A DNA stretch of 64,000 nt from Xenoacremonium recifei (GCA_012184525.1 WOFQ01000011.1:792482-856481); one strand, 5' to 3'. Counted from the first letter of the stretch, positions 21,521 through 33,483 are shown. Notes: generated by a model not told the origin, from the sequence alone. Numbers and translations: made by a program.

Positions 21521-22400
21521 GCGATCTCCTCTGTTAGGGACTTGTATTTCTAGAGTTTGTTATGACCGGAGCTCTTTCGTTGACTGCTTTCTATTTCCTG
21601 GGTGGCTATTCTTTTTGGATGATGACTTTGCGTGGAAGAGGATTTGCGTTGACCTGTCGTATTTCATTATTACCTGGGATGGAAAACTTGTTCGAGTGTG
21701 TTGTATGCTTCTCGGAAATGAGAACCACAAATGAATGAAAACACGATGTTTCAACCGCAGTTAGACAGTTCAACTTGTTTGAAAATCAAGGGTCGTTCGG
21801 ACTGATATGTGCCAAGTATCGTAGAGTGGATTCCTTATGGATAAGAGCTCTCCATGAAACACACATCCATTCCTCGTGCTTCGAGCTGTCGACTTCAAGG
21901 GTCCAGTCTGGAACTGATCAACCCGCGCAAAAATGCTGGAATGTCACAACCACATCGCTAACGGCCGTCGCGGTCGGGAGGCGGGTGGCGGAAAGGCACG
22001 ATATTGGAGGGGAAGTGGCTTGGCGGATATGGTTCTTTGTGAAGCGCAATGAGGATCTGCAACACAAGAAGCGCAGACGAGCTGGCGCCTCTGTGAATAC
22101 CTGCATCCTTCTGTAGATAGGCCTCCTCCAGTCGACCTGTCACATGCGGTGTTTAGAGTTCAACATAAGCCTGAATGGCTAATCATAGCCCTGGCGGAAG
22201 ATAAAAGGGTCGAAGGGGCGTCGACTTGGCGTCGTGAGATGGCCGAAATTTCGCCTTCAAGCAATTCCGTTCGTGTTCCCGCCTCTGCCACAGCAAAGTG
22301 ACACAAGACAATATCAGGAGCAAACAACATAACATACTCCCGCCTTCTCCCCCTTTCATCATCGTTCCAAGACAGACAGGCCAAGGACACAACACCAACG
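21521..22400. other. Intergenic region between pacC and the triple CCCC-module gene
   Basis: About 880 bp. The first part is likely the pacC 3' UTR. No domain-bearing frame was seen. The final 120 bases are pyrimidine-rich with CAACACCAACG just before the ATG at 22401, as expected of a fungal leader. Confidence 0.5.
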
Positions 22401-23120
22401 ATGCGCTGGACCAACTTCATCGGCGTCATTCTGGGCGCTGCCTCCGTCGTTGCCCTTCCGGCCCTGGAGAAGCGCGAAACCTGTTGCTGCTGTGATATAT
22501 CCCAGAACAAAGTTGTCTGCCAAGAGCAAGTAGGAGGCTGCGTTTGCGCTGCTGTTGTCTGTCCCGAGGGGGCTCCGACAATCTCGGCCGAAGCAACTCT
22601 GCCCACCAAGGTAGCGCGCGAGGCCAATGACTGGAAGATGCAGCCGAAATATCATCGACAGGAACACCATCATGACAAGGGCAACCATGGTCGCCAAAAG
22701 TCTCATCCGCCGATCCCGGTTGGTCCAGGTGGTCCAGGTTGGAATGGCACCGACCCTGAAACCCTCAAGAGATGCTGCTACGACGACTCGTCCAAGAACC
22801 ATCTCATTTGCAATATCCTTGGCTTTCCCGAGGACTGTTTCTGTACGAACGTCGTCTGTCCCCCGAATCCCCCCACGAATTCCACTTCCACGAATTCCAC
22901 TACGACAGTGACGACCTCTCCGCCGAAGTACACGCTTCCCTCGCCAACACCTAAGCCTACTTCCGATCTTGAGCCGTGCTGCTGCTGCAACCCTGGGAAA
23001 GGAGCTATCGTATGCGAGATGAGGGCGGCCGACGAAGGGTGTTTTTGCCCGGAAGTCATGTGTCCTCCGCATGCCCCGACGGAGACAGTTTGGCCTAAGC
23101 CGCCGGCATATACGGGATAA
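22401..23120 (+). CDS. Secreted protein with three CCCC-type cysteine modules
   Basis: This intronless gene encodes 239 residues of no family I know. The signal peptide is MRWTNFIGVILGAASVVA, followed by LPALEKR, a dibasic Kex2-type site just before the first module. The modules start at Cys28, Cys125 and Cys193. Modules 1 and 3 have eight cysteines in the order CCCC-x8-C-x(6,8)-C-x-C-x4-C; module 2 lost two of the first four (CCYD) and keeps six. Each ends with a [VM]CPxxxP motif. A KR pair also stands directly before module 2. Linkers are His/Lys-rich (QEHHHDKGNHGRQ) or Pro/Ser/Thr-rich with NST glycosylation sequons. The pattern does not fit hydrophobins or CFEM proteins. A secreted effector, cell-wall protein or metal binder are all possible. 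A single-module relative lies 295 bp downstream on the same strand. Confidence 0.8.
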   Translation: MRWTNFIGVILGAASVVALPALEKRETCCCCDISQNKVVCQEQVGGCVCAAVVCPEGAPTISAEATLPTKVAREANDWKMQPKYHRQEHHHDKGNHGRQKSHPPIPVGPGGPGWNGTDPETLKRCCYDDSSKNHLICNILGFPEDCFCTNVVCPPNPPTNSTSTNSTTTVTTSPPKYTLPSPTPKPTSDLEPCCCCNPGKGAIVCEMRAADEGCFCPEVMCPPHAPTETVWPKPPAYTG

Positions 23121-23284
23121 GGTGGCGGAAAAGATGTTTCGAGAGAGTTCTTTTGTATGTGATAGGAACTTTGTTACCGCAATAGTGTCTTTTAATATCA
23201 GTGGAATTGGTGTTGCTTAGGTGCCTCTCTTCTCGGCGCGATATCCGGGTTGAACATTCCGTGAATGAGACACGGCCAGACTCA

Positions 23285-23290
23285 TATAAA
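23285..23290 (+). promoter_or_regulatory. Possible TATA box of the single-module CCCC gene
   Basis: TATAAA lies 125 bp upstream of the ATG at 23415 within a short intergenic stretch. Position fits a core promoter with a leader of roughly 90 nt. Confidence 0.45.
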
Positions 23291-23414
23291 GAGAGGTTGC
23301 TGATCCTAAATTTAAACTTTCACTCAACTCTTGGTCCAAGGAAGACCCCTGTTTTCACGTATCAGCCCGTCCTTGTCGAAGTTCGCCGTGGTCGCCACGT
23401 TTCGTTCATTCAAA

Positions 23415-23600
23415 ATGCGTCTCACAGTCTTGCTTGCCAGTCTTTTCCTCGCCGGAGGTACTCTGGCAGCCCCGGAGCCACTAGCTTCTTGCTGCTGTTG
23501 CGACCTGTCAGTCGGGCATACCGTATGCAACAAAATCCCTGTATCCGAGGGATGTTTCTGTACTGCTGTTGTATGTGGGGGTGATGCTCCGATGGTTTGA
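23415..23600 (+). CDS. Small secreted protein with one CCCC-type cysteine module
   Basis: This intronless 61-residue protein has a clear signal peptide, MRLTVLLASLFLAGGTLA, cleaved probably before APEPLAS. The mature part of about 43 residues is one module with eight cysteines (26-29, 38, 47, 49, 54) in the order CCCC-x8-C-x8-C-x-C-x4-C, spacing identical to module 3 of the upstream protein. The tail is GGDAPMV rather than CPPHAP. Eight cysteines allow four disulfides. The function is unknown. The start is fixed by the signal peptide and by AAA just before the ATG. It is a tandem paralogue of the triple-module gene and is too short for most gene callers. Confidence 0.75.
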   Translation: MRLTVLLASLFLAGGTLAAPEPLASCCCCDLSVGHTVCNKIPVSEGCFCTAVVCGGDAPMV

Positions 23601-25729
23601 GGCTCGACATTTTAATGAAGGTGAGTCCTTTATAGAAGCACCGTCATAACCCCAAGCTGAGTTTTAGTCATCGCCGCCGAGTTGATATATCCATTGCATC
23701 ATTTTTACCAGGAATAGTGAAAAGAGTCGGGATATTGACGAAACTGGGTATTGTAGAGATGGGAGCTCTGGATTCGTGTCTTGCGTTTCTCGTTGTTTTT
23801 GAATGCAGCCCAAGCCATGATTCTGATAGGTAGCTTAGAAGAAAACAATCATTAAATGCGCAACATATAGGAAGAAGACACAGTGTTACCAGTTTGTTAG
23901 ATCAGCGTCGTGAACGAATCGAAATGAGTCCCCTATGAGACCGTAATTTTGTCGTCGATGCCCAGGTTAGTGGAGTGCTGGTTGGAGCAAAGGCGAGGGC
24001 CGGGGCCGTGATCTCGGCCGACAGCCGTGATGCGGGTCACCACGTGGTTTCCCGGGGCCGAAGAGCTCTCCGTCATTACCGATCTCGGGAGTCCGGGAAG
24101 TACACCATATTTGATGCTGTCCTTAGATCGGCTTTCACATGATCATCTAGGGCGTGGTTGTTGTATCTGACCTATTTTTCTGCCTCCAGATCCAGGCAGA
24201 GCCATATCGTCCCGTCAAGCAAGGAGTGTGTAGAGGGATATCGGCGAGGCGCTGAATTCAGCCTAATCAGATTATGCGCCGGACCTGTCAACAGGGGTGT
24301 ATGTGGGGAGCCGAGGCTCTTTGGCAAGTCCGCTTCTCGGGGCTGTAATGGATATCGTCGGAAGACAGGGATCGAGCGTGTGGCCGCACATATAGGTAGG
24401 AGAGCTTGCATCAACCATGCCACTTTGCCACAGGACATTGCCGGATGCTGAGACATCACGGATGACATTTGCATCGTCGAGCGTGTCGTTCAAGCTCTGC
24501 GGGCGATGAGGTGATAGTGTGATTGACAGACATGTCCCCCAACTTTGGGCATCGGTCTGCCTATCGACCAGACGGGCCTGACTTTATTCCCGTCAGAAAG
24601 TTATCTCCATGTGATATGGTCACATTCCGTCGAGCTGGTCAAGATCTTGGGCTCCGTTGAGGTTGTATCCTGGCGTAGTCCTGAGACGGAAAAAATACCC
24701 ATGAATCTCGAGATCCAAGGCCCCGCTGGCCTGACTCGGTAAGTGTTAGCCTTCAGCAGGGGCAATAGCGAAAACTCCGTTCCCAGGTTCTTAGTTTTGG
24801 CTTTGTAATAACTTACTCGACGAAGAGGTTTCGATGATGACATTGCTGCTGGTTTTCCATCTGGAAGGGAAATCCTCGACGGTAACTAGTGTCGGGTCTT
24901 GATTTTGAGTCCGAATGCTTGCAGTCAGTTGCTCTTATAATTGAGGAGGTGGGCCATGGCATCGTGATATGAGAGTGTTGGAGAGCTCCAAGATCGATAT
25001 GCGAAAGTTCATGCCAACTGGTGTGCGGTCAGTCTAATCATTCTGCCATGTTTTGACGGTGGCTGGAAGCGTTTCAACCTCTGATGGAGGATGAAGATAG
25101 GCCGGGCTCGGGGAGAAAGCCAGGCATGACGTTTCTGCACTGGCGCAACACTAGGGCAGGGCGGAACTTGGCAGGTGCAGGTGGTGGCAGGCAACGGGGA
25201 GAGAAGGCGCGAAGGAGACGGTCCCACAGCCGCACTATCCATAATCCAATGGCCTCCCATCCATTCAGTTCCAGGTCAGGTCCAGGTCAGGCCCAGTCCA
25301 GCTCCAGCCGGCAGCTCCATCCATCGGGTCGGAGTGCCTTCTTCTCTCAGGCTCCTTACCGCTGCCGGACAACCTTAATTGCGCCCGGAGCGCCTCCCTG
25401 GCCGCTGCCCATTCCCTCAATTGCATGGCGGGCGCATCCAGCAAATTTCAGCGAGAGCCGTTCCTCTTCACCCAAACACCGACAATCGCGGGGAGGCGGC
25501 GCCGCACTGGAAAGCTCCGTCGCAGTACAGCACGCAGGCGATTCACAACTTGGTGACTCCCGTACCCGTCCCGTACATGTACCGACAGGTTGGCTGAGCC
25601 TTCCAGCAGCGTTGAAACACCGTTACACACATCTTATCAATCCTTTCATCCCATCCTGCGCCTTCCCGTGCGCTCCAGGGGGCAGGGCAGGCACGCACTG
25701 TCTTGTGCCTTGCGCGCCAGACCAGACCC
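23601..25729. other. Intergenic region before the double zinc-cluster regulator
   Basis: About 2.1 kb without a supported gene. Overlapping frames on both strands at 24158-24493 show no domain or splice support. A short direct repeat of CCAGGTCAGGT occurs near 25270-25293. The last 400 bases are C-rich and probably leader. Confidence 0.5.
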
Positions 25730-28687
25730 ATGGATCCGTCTGCGTCTCTCCTCAGAACGACTGTCTTGTCAGCCTCAACAGCCTCACCTTCAACCTCATT
25801 CTCAGCTCATCCGCTCCCGCTTCCGACAATACCTGCCCCTTCATCTTCAGCATCACCGCCGCCGACGCCCGCCAAGCGCCGCCGCACTGCCGCGTCCCTA
25901 GCCGACTGTTGTCGAACCTGTCGCTTGCGCAAGGTCAGTGACGCACTTTGAAGGACTCTCAGCAGCCCAGACTCACCCTCGCTACAGGTGAAATGCACCG
26001 GAAACCCAGGCAATGGGCCCTGTACCAACTGCGCTCGCCTCGAGCTGGCATGTCCGTTCACAGACCCTAGCGGTCCTCCCGGAATTCTAGGTATGTGCTC
26101 GCCGCTGTACACTGGCGTAACTGAAAGGACCTCTCAACCTAACCAGCCTCGCTACCAACAGGTAGGGTCTCCCGAACGACACCTTCTCACAGCCACACCG
26201 AGGCCGGGACTCTCAGAAGGAGGGCCCAACGAGCGTGTAGCCAATGCCATGCGCATAAAACCAAATGCTCCGGCGACCTGCCCGTGTGTAAGAGATGTGA
26301 GGCTGGTGGCTTGACGTGCGAATACACTCCCGCAAAGCGGAGGTTTGCCAATGTTCGCTTCAGCTCTCCAGCCACTCAGCAGCAGGAACGTCAGCCCTCC
26401 GCCCAAGGCTCTGTCAAATCCGAAGACACGGTCATCAGTCCCGCCAATGCCGCCACAGCCGCTCATGACAACGACTCCAGTCATTTCATCCTTGCCATAG
26501 ACACCTCGTCGTTCACTGCTGAGTAAGATCTCCTTCGCGTCTTGGCATTCTCTAGTATGGCTAACACCGTTCTTTCAGCGAGATACTGATGCGCAAGGAC
26601 CTTATCTTGCGACATCTCGATGCTTTCTTCAACTACCTCTATCATACACCCTGCATGGGCTTCTTCCATCCCGACACTGCCTACCAGCAGATCCAGGTAC
26701 GTACCAATCAAGGCCTAGCTAACCCTCCAAGACCTCGTTACTGACATCTGCTATCCAGGATGGAACCTTTGACCCTGCTACTGCCGCTGCGCTAGTCTCA
26801 GTCACTAGTTTCTTTGTCAATCCTAGCCAAGCAAGTCGCGAATTTGCCATCAAGTGCAGCGATGAGGTTGAATTCTACATCTTCCGAAACATCTATCGAT
26901 TCGCAGAGGACACCCTGATTCTCTATGCTCTCAATGGCATATTCAATCTGCTCAACGGTTCCATGTCCAAGATTTGGCAATGTTTCGGCATAGCCGTTCG
27001 CCTCATGTTGGGTCACCAAATAAACTGGGACGTTCACCCTCAGGGTCGGTCTTTCGTGCAGCAGGAGTGCTTACGTAGGATTGCCTGGCACTTCTTTTAT
27101 GTGGACAGGCTGCTCGCTGGCGGTCATGAAGAGTACCTCTCCTGTCGCGTTGAGAATATGAAGCTCCCGCTGCCTTGCAACGAGGCAGCCTTCCGCCACA
27201 AGGAGCCTGTTGTAGCTGGCAGGTTACAAGAGAAGACACTCAGAAACCCTGCCACATTGGGTCTTCACGGATATCAAATACGATTAGTGGATATTAGACA
27301 TCGGATCTGGGTGTAAGTTTTCTCGCTGATGTGATGAAGTATATGCAAGGACTGACAAGATCAGCTTGGGGCGCAAACTTACAGCAGCTTCGATGAACCG
27401 ACCACTTTTCGAACCGTCCAGAGTCATGGCCGAGATCAATGCGCTGCAAAATGAACTATCTCGGTTCAATGCCTCCTTGCCGGACGAACTTAAGCTTAGC
27501 GACCAAAACATCGCTCGCTATATTGAGTCAGAGAAAGGCCCTGGCTACTTCTTTCTTCATTGTTGTCTCGGTGGTTCTCATGTCGATCTCTACAGCCTCT
27601 CGTTACCAGGATTACGAGAACAAATGACCCCCGAGGTGCTCCGAACTTTGCCTCCGGAGTTTATAGCAAAGTCGCAGAAACAGGCCGTTGGGCATGCCCT
27701 CTGCACGGCTCGGTTTTGCGAAACTATTCAGCAAGAAGTCGAAATGCGACCGAACAATGGGAGGCTCAGGATTGCAGGCGATCCGAGTATCCTCAATGTG
27801 ACTACAAAGTGTCTTCGGGTGTTACTAGTAGCCTTGCAACACAATTTCTACAAAGATCTTGCAGGCCACACAACTGCTCCTGCCTGGAGGAATGAGCCAG
27901 CCGACGAAGGCAGTATTCAAGGGTTGATTAATAGTTTGCTCAGAATCAGTGGCTCTTGGTGTGAAGTTATTCCCCAAGCACAACATATGGTTCGTTATGC
28001 ATCGTAACTCTCAGCAGACCCAGCTAACCGCGTGTTCAGCATGAAAGTAACACCGCTTCGGTCAAGGAGTTCAACAGAACGAGAGAGTTTGCAGACCAAC
28101 CGAGTCTTCGGGCGGGCCTAGGCCTGCGAACATCTGGGACTGCAAGATTGCCCGGGCCGCAACATATTCTAGAAAATGCCCTGACCGGCACCGTGGAGGA
28201 AGAACAACGAAGTAAACAAGGTGAGGGGGATGCTGCAGATCGATGGTTCCGTACACCGCGGCCCTCGACCGAGCCAGTCACCTATCCGCTTCCAGAGGGA
28301 AGTTTCGATGTTGAGGACTCTGTTCCAGGCGTTCCCTTATTCGTCGCTCAAGCACGGGGGGCTCCTTTCAACACGGTCGAGGCTGTCAATATGTACGATG
28401 CCGCGAACGATTTACTCTCCATATCCAACAAGATGCTGCCGGTAAACGAGTATAGTGGCATGATTCCAACGACAAGTCACATGGAAATGCCTGTAACATC
28501 GAATGGGATGCCCCTCATGAACTTGGACGCCCCTACGAGCACGGGGATGTATCATCAGAATCCCCAAGGCCCTTCTGCAACGCACTTTATGCCTGCGCAA
28601 AACGGCCTGTACGTGGACGGATATGGACCGTATTCCGGTCCGCCGGCTAGCTCAACGGCATACATGCCCCAGAATGGCTACGGATAA
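25730..28687 (+). CDS. Fungal transcription factor with two Zn2Cys6 clusters
   Basis: Seven exons (25730-25933, 25988-26090, 26162-26522, 26579-26696, 26759-27312, 27365-27989, 28040-28687) encode 870 residues. The first zinc cluster is at C61-x2-C64-x6-C71-x8-C80-x2-C83-x6-C90, and intron 1 splits it after RLRK. The second is C128-x2-C131-x6-C138-x6-C145-x2-C148-x6-C155, preceded by the basic run LRRRAQRA. A Fungal_trans-like middle domain follows, including HLDAFFNYLYHTPCMGFFHP, KIWQCFGIAVRLMLGHQINW and ECLRRIAWHFFYVDRLLAGG, the usual order for this class. The C-terminal 200 residues are Pro/Met/Tyr-rich and probably activating. Two intact clusters in one protein are uncommon. Targets are unknown. 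MDPSASLLR is taken as the start; an in-frame ATG nine codons earlier is possible. Confidence 0.85.
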
Positions 28688-29619
28688 CACGGATGGTGCA
28701 TGGGAGGGGACTTCCAGGACAGGGCTATTAATGCAGTTGTAAACAGTATTTGGGTACCACGTGGATTCTTGTCATCGCAGCGTATGCATTGCAGAGTGGA
28801 GTTAGTGTTGAGCATATGAGAATATAAGATAACAGGTACGGGGAAATATACGCAGCCATGTTGATTGATAACGCATGAAAGATTAAACTTCACATGCTTT
28901 TGGTGGGTTTTCGATGCATGCGTGCTTCAAAGTTTCAAGGTTCCGGCTATGGATGGACCTTCGCCAATTTAAGGTTGTGATGGCGTCAGAGGCGTGAGCT
29001 CTGCACATGCAAAGAATCAGAAGGCAGAAAGAATGTCATGAGGGTCGACACATGAGAGCGTCAAAAAATAGTAGATAGAAATTATACACTATCGAATATA
29101 CAGCTACACCACAGGGCCTATTTGTCCAAGGCTTGTCCCCACGGCAGATGCGTGCTTGTATGTACTGAAGCTCATAACAAAAGCGTCTCTCTCCCCTCCG
29201 TGTGCAGCGGAAGCAAGCAAGGTTTGAAGCTGTCCTCTTGACCCCGCCTCTTGAAGTGCATGTTTGTCGCTTCCCCGCCTGACTTCGGACCTTGTGCTTC
29301 CACGGATTCCGACGGTGCTCCCGTCAATGCTGGCGCAGAGAACGAGAAAAGACGTTTGTTCGGGGAGACGGCTGTTGATAGATAGCAGAGCGAATATTAA
29401 ACCGCTGCATAACGGGTATATATATAATAACGTGTCATAAGGGGGGGCGGATCCCCTCGGCTCCCAAAATATGTGACGAGAGGGGGCGAGGGGGTTGGTT
29501 GGAGGGGGTTTTGGTGATGGTGGTTTTTTGGAAGGGAGGTCGTAAAAAAGGGGTCGTCGACGCCAAACACAATTGTTGGCGACGAGAGGACAAAAGAGAG
29601 TGAGAAGTAGGGCCGGCCT
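28688..29619. other. Convergent intergenic region, 3' flanks
   Basis: About 930 bp between the stop of the zinc-cluster gene and the stop of the membrane protein on the other strand. It is AT-richer than its neighbours and holds no supported frame; it is probably two 3' UTRs. Confidence 0.55.
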
Positions 29620-30195
29620 TTATTGAAACATGGTGCGGTCCTTCTCCTTGAGGCCACCAATCTGGTCCATGTCGATGGAGTAGAAGCCGCTCTTGGCCTC
29701 CTTCTCGTAAGCGGGCAGCTGCTCCTCGTGCATGGGCTCCAAGCCAACGGTCGCATTATCGCCGACACGGACAACCAGGACGCGGCCACTCTTTTGGTGG
29801 CCATGGTCATCCTGTTCATCGGGGAAGGTGATGTGAATCTCGGGGACGTTATCCGGAGAGTTGGGCGGCGAGTTGGGGTTTGCGAGCATGGGGTGACCGT
29901 CGCGGCCAATAATCAGGATGCTGGAGCGGCCATTGTGCTTTGTCTCGATGGTCAGGCCGTGTGGGTTGGGGAAACGCTTCGCATCGTGGTACTGGGGCAG
30001 CATCTCGCCGCGCTGTCGCAGGAGTTGCAGGCGACGGGCCCGGCGGAAGAGGAAGAGGATGGAAAGGAGGATGAGGGCGAAGAAGACAAGACCAAGGACA
30101 CCAAGCATCAGGTTGATCATGTGGTCGGAATCGGACTTGTCGTTGGAGTTGTCGGAATCCTCGGATCGACGGAGGAAGTTGCGGAGAGAGTCCAT
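29620..30195 (-). CDS. Single-pass membrane protein with a long cytosolic tail
   Basis: I do not recognise a named family. The 191-residue reading MDSLRNFLRRSEDSDNSND has a short polar N terminus, one strong membrane helix (INLMLGVLGLVFFALILLSI) followed by the positive stop RRARRLQLLRQRG, and then about 120 residues with NGRSSILIIGRDGHPMLA, PEIHITFPDEQDDHG and RVLVVRVGDNATVGL. The helix and positive flank suggest N-out, C-in topology. An LPAYEKEAKSG segment near the end resembles the aromatic-proline motifs bound by Rsp5-type ligases, but it is not a PPxY. The start at 30195 is preferred over the in-frame ATG at 30288 because the extension is not conserved in character. It is intronless. Confidence 0.75.
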   Translation of the reverse strand: MDSLRNFLRRSEDSDNSNDKSDSDHMINLMLGVLGLVFFALILLSILFLFRRARRLQLLRQRGEMLPQYHDAKRFPNPHGLTIETKHNGRSSILIIGRDGHPMLANPNSPPNSPDNVPEIHITFPDEQDDHGHQKSGRVLVVRVGDNATVGLEPMHEEQLPAYEKEAKSGFYSIDMDQIGGLKEKDRTMFQ

Positions 30196-33100
30196 GGTGG
30201 TGAGATTATGTACTAACGGTCCTTCGGACTTGCTGACGGTATTGAGTTTATGCGAATACGGGAAGCTTCCGGGAGCAGACGTCGTCAATGACGATCAAAC
30301 GGATGATACGGCAGAATTGAAGCGGAAGCGAATGTATGGGGTCGAGGGACCTATTATTCAGGACCGGCGTCAGCATGATGGCCATGATGCATTGCAATCG
30401 AAATGGTGGTTTGGGCGATGCATCCAATATGCGCCAACCTCCATTCCCGCCAACGGTCGGGAGGGTGGTCGAGAGCTGCTGCGCTTCCCCAGCCCGCCAT
30501 TTTCGTCCCCTCCCGCTGATACATGCCAGTGCCCGTCTCAGCCCCCGCGTAAGCCGGAAGAGCCAAGATGCACCACCAACAGGAATACAAGAAGAAAAAA
30601 AAGAGGCGGGGGTAGGATCTCACATACGTAAGGGAGGATATATCGTCAATAGTTCGTCAAAAACAAGAAACAATGTCGGATACCGAATTGCTAACGATGG
30701 ACTGCTGCGGCGCAACGAAGGACGGGAGCGAAGGTATGTACGGTCGGTAGTATGACGGAGGGGGGGGTAAAAGACTGGACGGATCTCAGCTAAAAGAGTG
30801 AAGCTGATGATCCAGAAAGAGAGGAGGGATAACCCTAAAAGCGAACAACGGTGCTATTCAAAACGAAAACAAACGTTTCGCGGCCTCGAGAAGCTTGCCC
30901 GTCAACAACGGCTGAGGTTGAGCAAGCAGAGTCGAAAGAGCGAGCGCCGGGGGGAGGAGGCGGTAGAAGAATGACCAGCAGTGACCAGCAGGCCCCGGCT
31001 CGTCTGGCCAGCGGTTTGGGAGATTAGAGCAGCGGGAAATGAGGAAAAAACGCAGAGGCCACAGGGGGCTAAGCCGGCGACCAAGACGGCCACCCCTAGC
31101 TTGCTGCGACCACTGAGTGGAGGCTGTTCCAGGGGCAGACCGGCTGGGATTGGGTGCTGAAGCCGCTCAGACGGGAGCTGCGGGTTCGCCAGCGAGCGCT
31201 GTGGGCGCTGCGGAAGCGGGGCGGATGCAGGTACTGGCTGACGGCTCACTCGAGGCCGGGACTAGCCAATGGCGACCGGCGCGGCCATCGAGGGCCCCCT
31301 GGTGGCGGTGGGCCAGCGTCCAGCTCCCTGGTCCTCGAGGCCGTGTAGGCGCGCGCTTCATTGGCTGCAAGTGCTGGGGCGGACCACGCGAGAACCATGG
31401 ATGATGAGGATGGCAAGGACTCGGCAGCCGGCGTCGATGGCGGGCGGATGAAGAAAGCGAACGGCGCAGACGATTAGCAGCGTAGAAGCGCCGTGAGATG
31501 AGGTGAGGTGATGTGATAAGGAGAGAGTTTGCATCCGCCCAGGCACACGACCCCAATTTAGGAACGAGATGGATGACCAGCAGGGACATGAGGAAAGCTC
31601 GAGTCCCTGGATGACGAGAACTCCTTCTGTTGTTGTTTTCGTTGAGCGCAGTCATGCCATTGCGCCTTCCTTGCCCCGATCCGAGGCCATGCAGCATCGC
31701 GTCAGCCAGCGCCAGCACTGCCCTTGAACCTGGGAAGGACCACATGGCCGGCAAACGTCAGGAAGGAACATCCATCGCTGACTTGGAGCGTTCTCATTGG
31801 CATCACCGCGTAGATCCTGCAGTCATCAGTCCCAGCTCCAAGCTGCATCCTTCACACATACATCCAGATACGGAACAAGCCTGCCTTGTCGGCCGCTGAT
31901 TCCCTGCCTAGACCCAAAGTACTTCCTCGCTTTCCAAGTCTCCTGATCAATTGAGTTACTGCAGAGAAGTTCTGCTGCGCGTTGATGTTACGCGTTGACC
32001 AAGCATTGGACCTTGCCGTCAGCCGTTTGCAACCCGTTCGCATCCCATCCACCTTCGCCACGAACCAAAAATATCGGACAGTTATTATAGGATTCGACGA
32101 CTCGACGATGTCATCGCCCGGATTTTTTGTCTTGCTCTGCTTCGGCCTCGTGGGGCGATGGCGCTGACCTTTGCTTCTGGCGCTGCGCCGTTGAGAGATT
32201 CCGCTAGTCTAGCCTCAACTAATGTCCATATGAAGCAAGCTACGGAGCACTACGCACGGAGGATACCATTTCCGCTCACTGCAGAGTACCTGACGTTATG
32301 TGTGTGTTGAAAGGGGTTTGTTCGACGCCTCTTTCGGGAATTCAGTGCGTGACCGCAGAGGCTACCCGGAAAGCTCCCTGAACGTCTTTGTATGTGTTAC
32401 CTCCGTACAAATTATGGGATACCACGCACTGATCACCCCTTGTTACTAGCCTGTGCTTACAGAGTATAGTCTCGCTCGTTCGTCGGTCTCAAGAAGCCGC
32501 CTTGACCACCCGCGATTCACCCAGGTGACGGCCGTCCTGTGCTCAGTCTGTCGAACTGTGTCCCATTATCTCCTCGTCGCATCAGTATTTTATATCGACG
32601 ATGTTCCTTGATTCCCATCCACATCAAAGGCATTCTCTTCGATCTCGGGTGGGATAAATCATCGAAATGGTGCCCTCAATGTGATTTCGTCAAAGAGCGA
32701 GTCGCCAGAAGCTGTTGTTCGGTCTGTTGTTTGCGTTACATGAGAGCTCGAGCGACCATCCCAATGCGCCGTCCATGGCAACAGTAAGCTGGGAGGCGCT
32801 GTAAGTTGTGAGCATGAACCAGCCGTTACGTTCGTCTCACAAAACGGTTTCGCCAGAGACAACCGTTGGCAATTAACTTCCAAAAAGATCACATCCAGAT
32901 TCTGATTTCGCGTTTGACAAATGCCTGCGGCACGGTCCAACGCTCCACGCCTTGGACAGATCAGAAAGGCGGTCGGCGGAGCTTTGTCCTCCATAGTGTT
33001 TGACCGAGCCGGGAGTCGTGACGGGCAAGCGTCTGTTTTGGATTCACGGAAGGCCACAGTTAGTCGCCGGAATCATCATACCGAGGACAAGTCGTATCAA

Positions 33101-33483
33101 GGATTTTCATAATCGAATTCGCTGCAGACACATGCTCTCGCAAGGACGAACGACAACCCTGACTATCACTTCTTATTTGCTGTCCCTTAGATTTTTGCTC
33201 AAGATTTTGGGCATTACTTCCACAAAGGGGTTTCATGAGCATGACGGCTACTGTACCGCCAGCACCAGCTGAGCTGGACCAAGGGAATCGACAGAGTCGA
33301 CATTGACCTAGGTTCGAGAAAGGAATAGGGACCTCCGAATAAGTCCTTCAGACGGAGTATTACCATGACTAATCCCACCCACACGCAATAAAAGACAAGT
33401 GAAAAAAAAAGTCAACGGTTGATGTTCAATGGAGCAAAAACATTCCAGCCGGGGGGCAACTGGTTAAATAGAGCAATGACAAC

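Noticed and set aside
22401..23600. Hydrophobin identity for the cysteine-rich secreted proteins
   Set aside because: Hydrophobins have two separated CC pairs and about 70-100 residues between first and last cysteine; here four cysteines are consecutive and the module spans about 30 residues.
30902..31899. Overlapping frames of 60-195 codons on both strands
   Set aside because: Openness in several frames at once in GC-rich DNA, with no domain and no agreement on start or splice sites.
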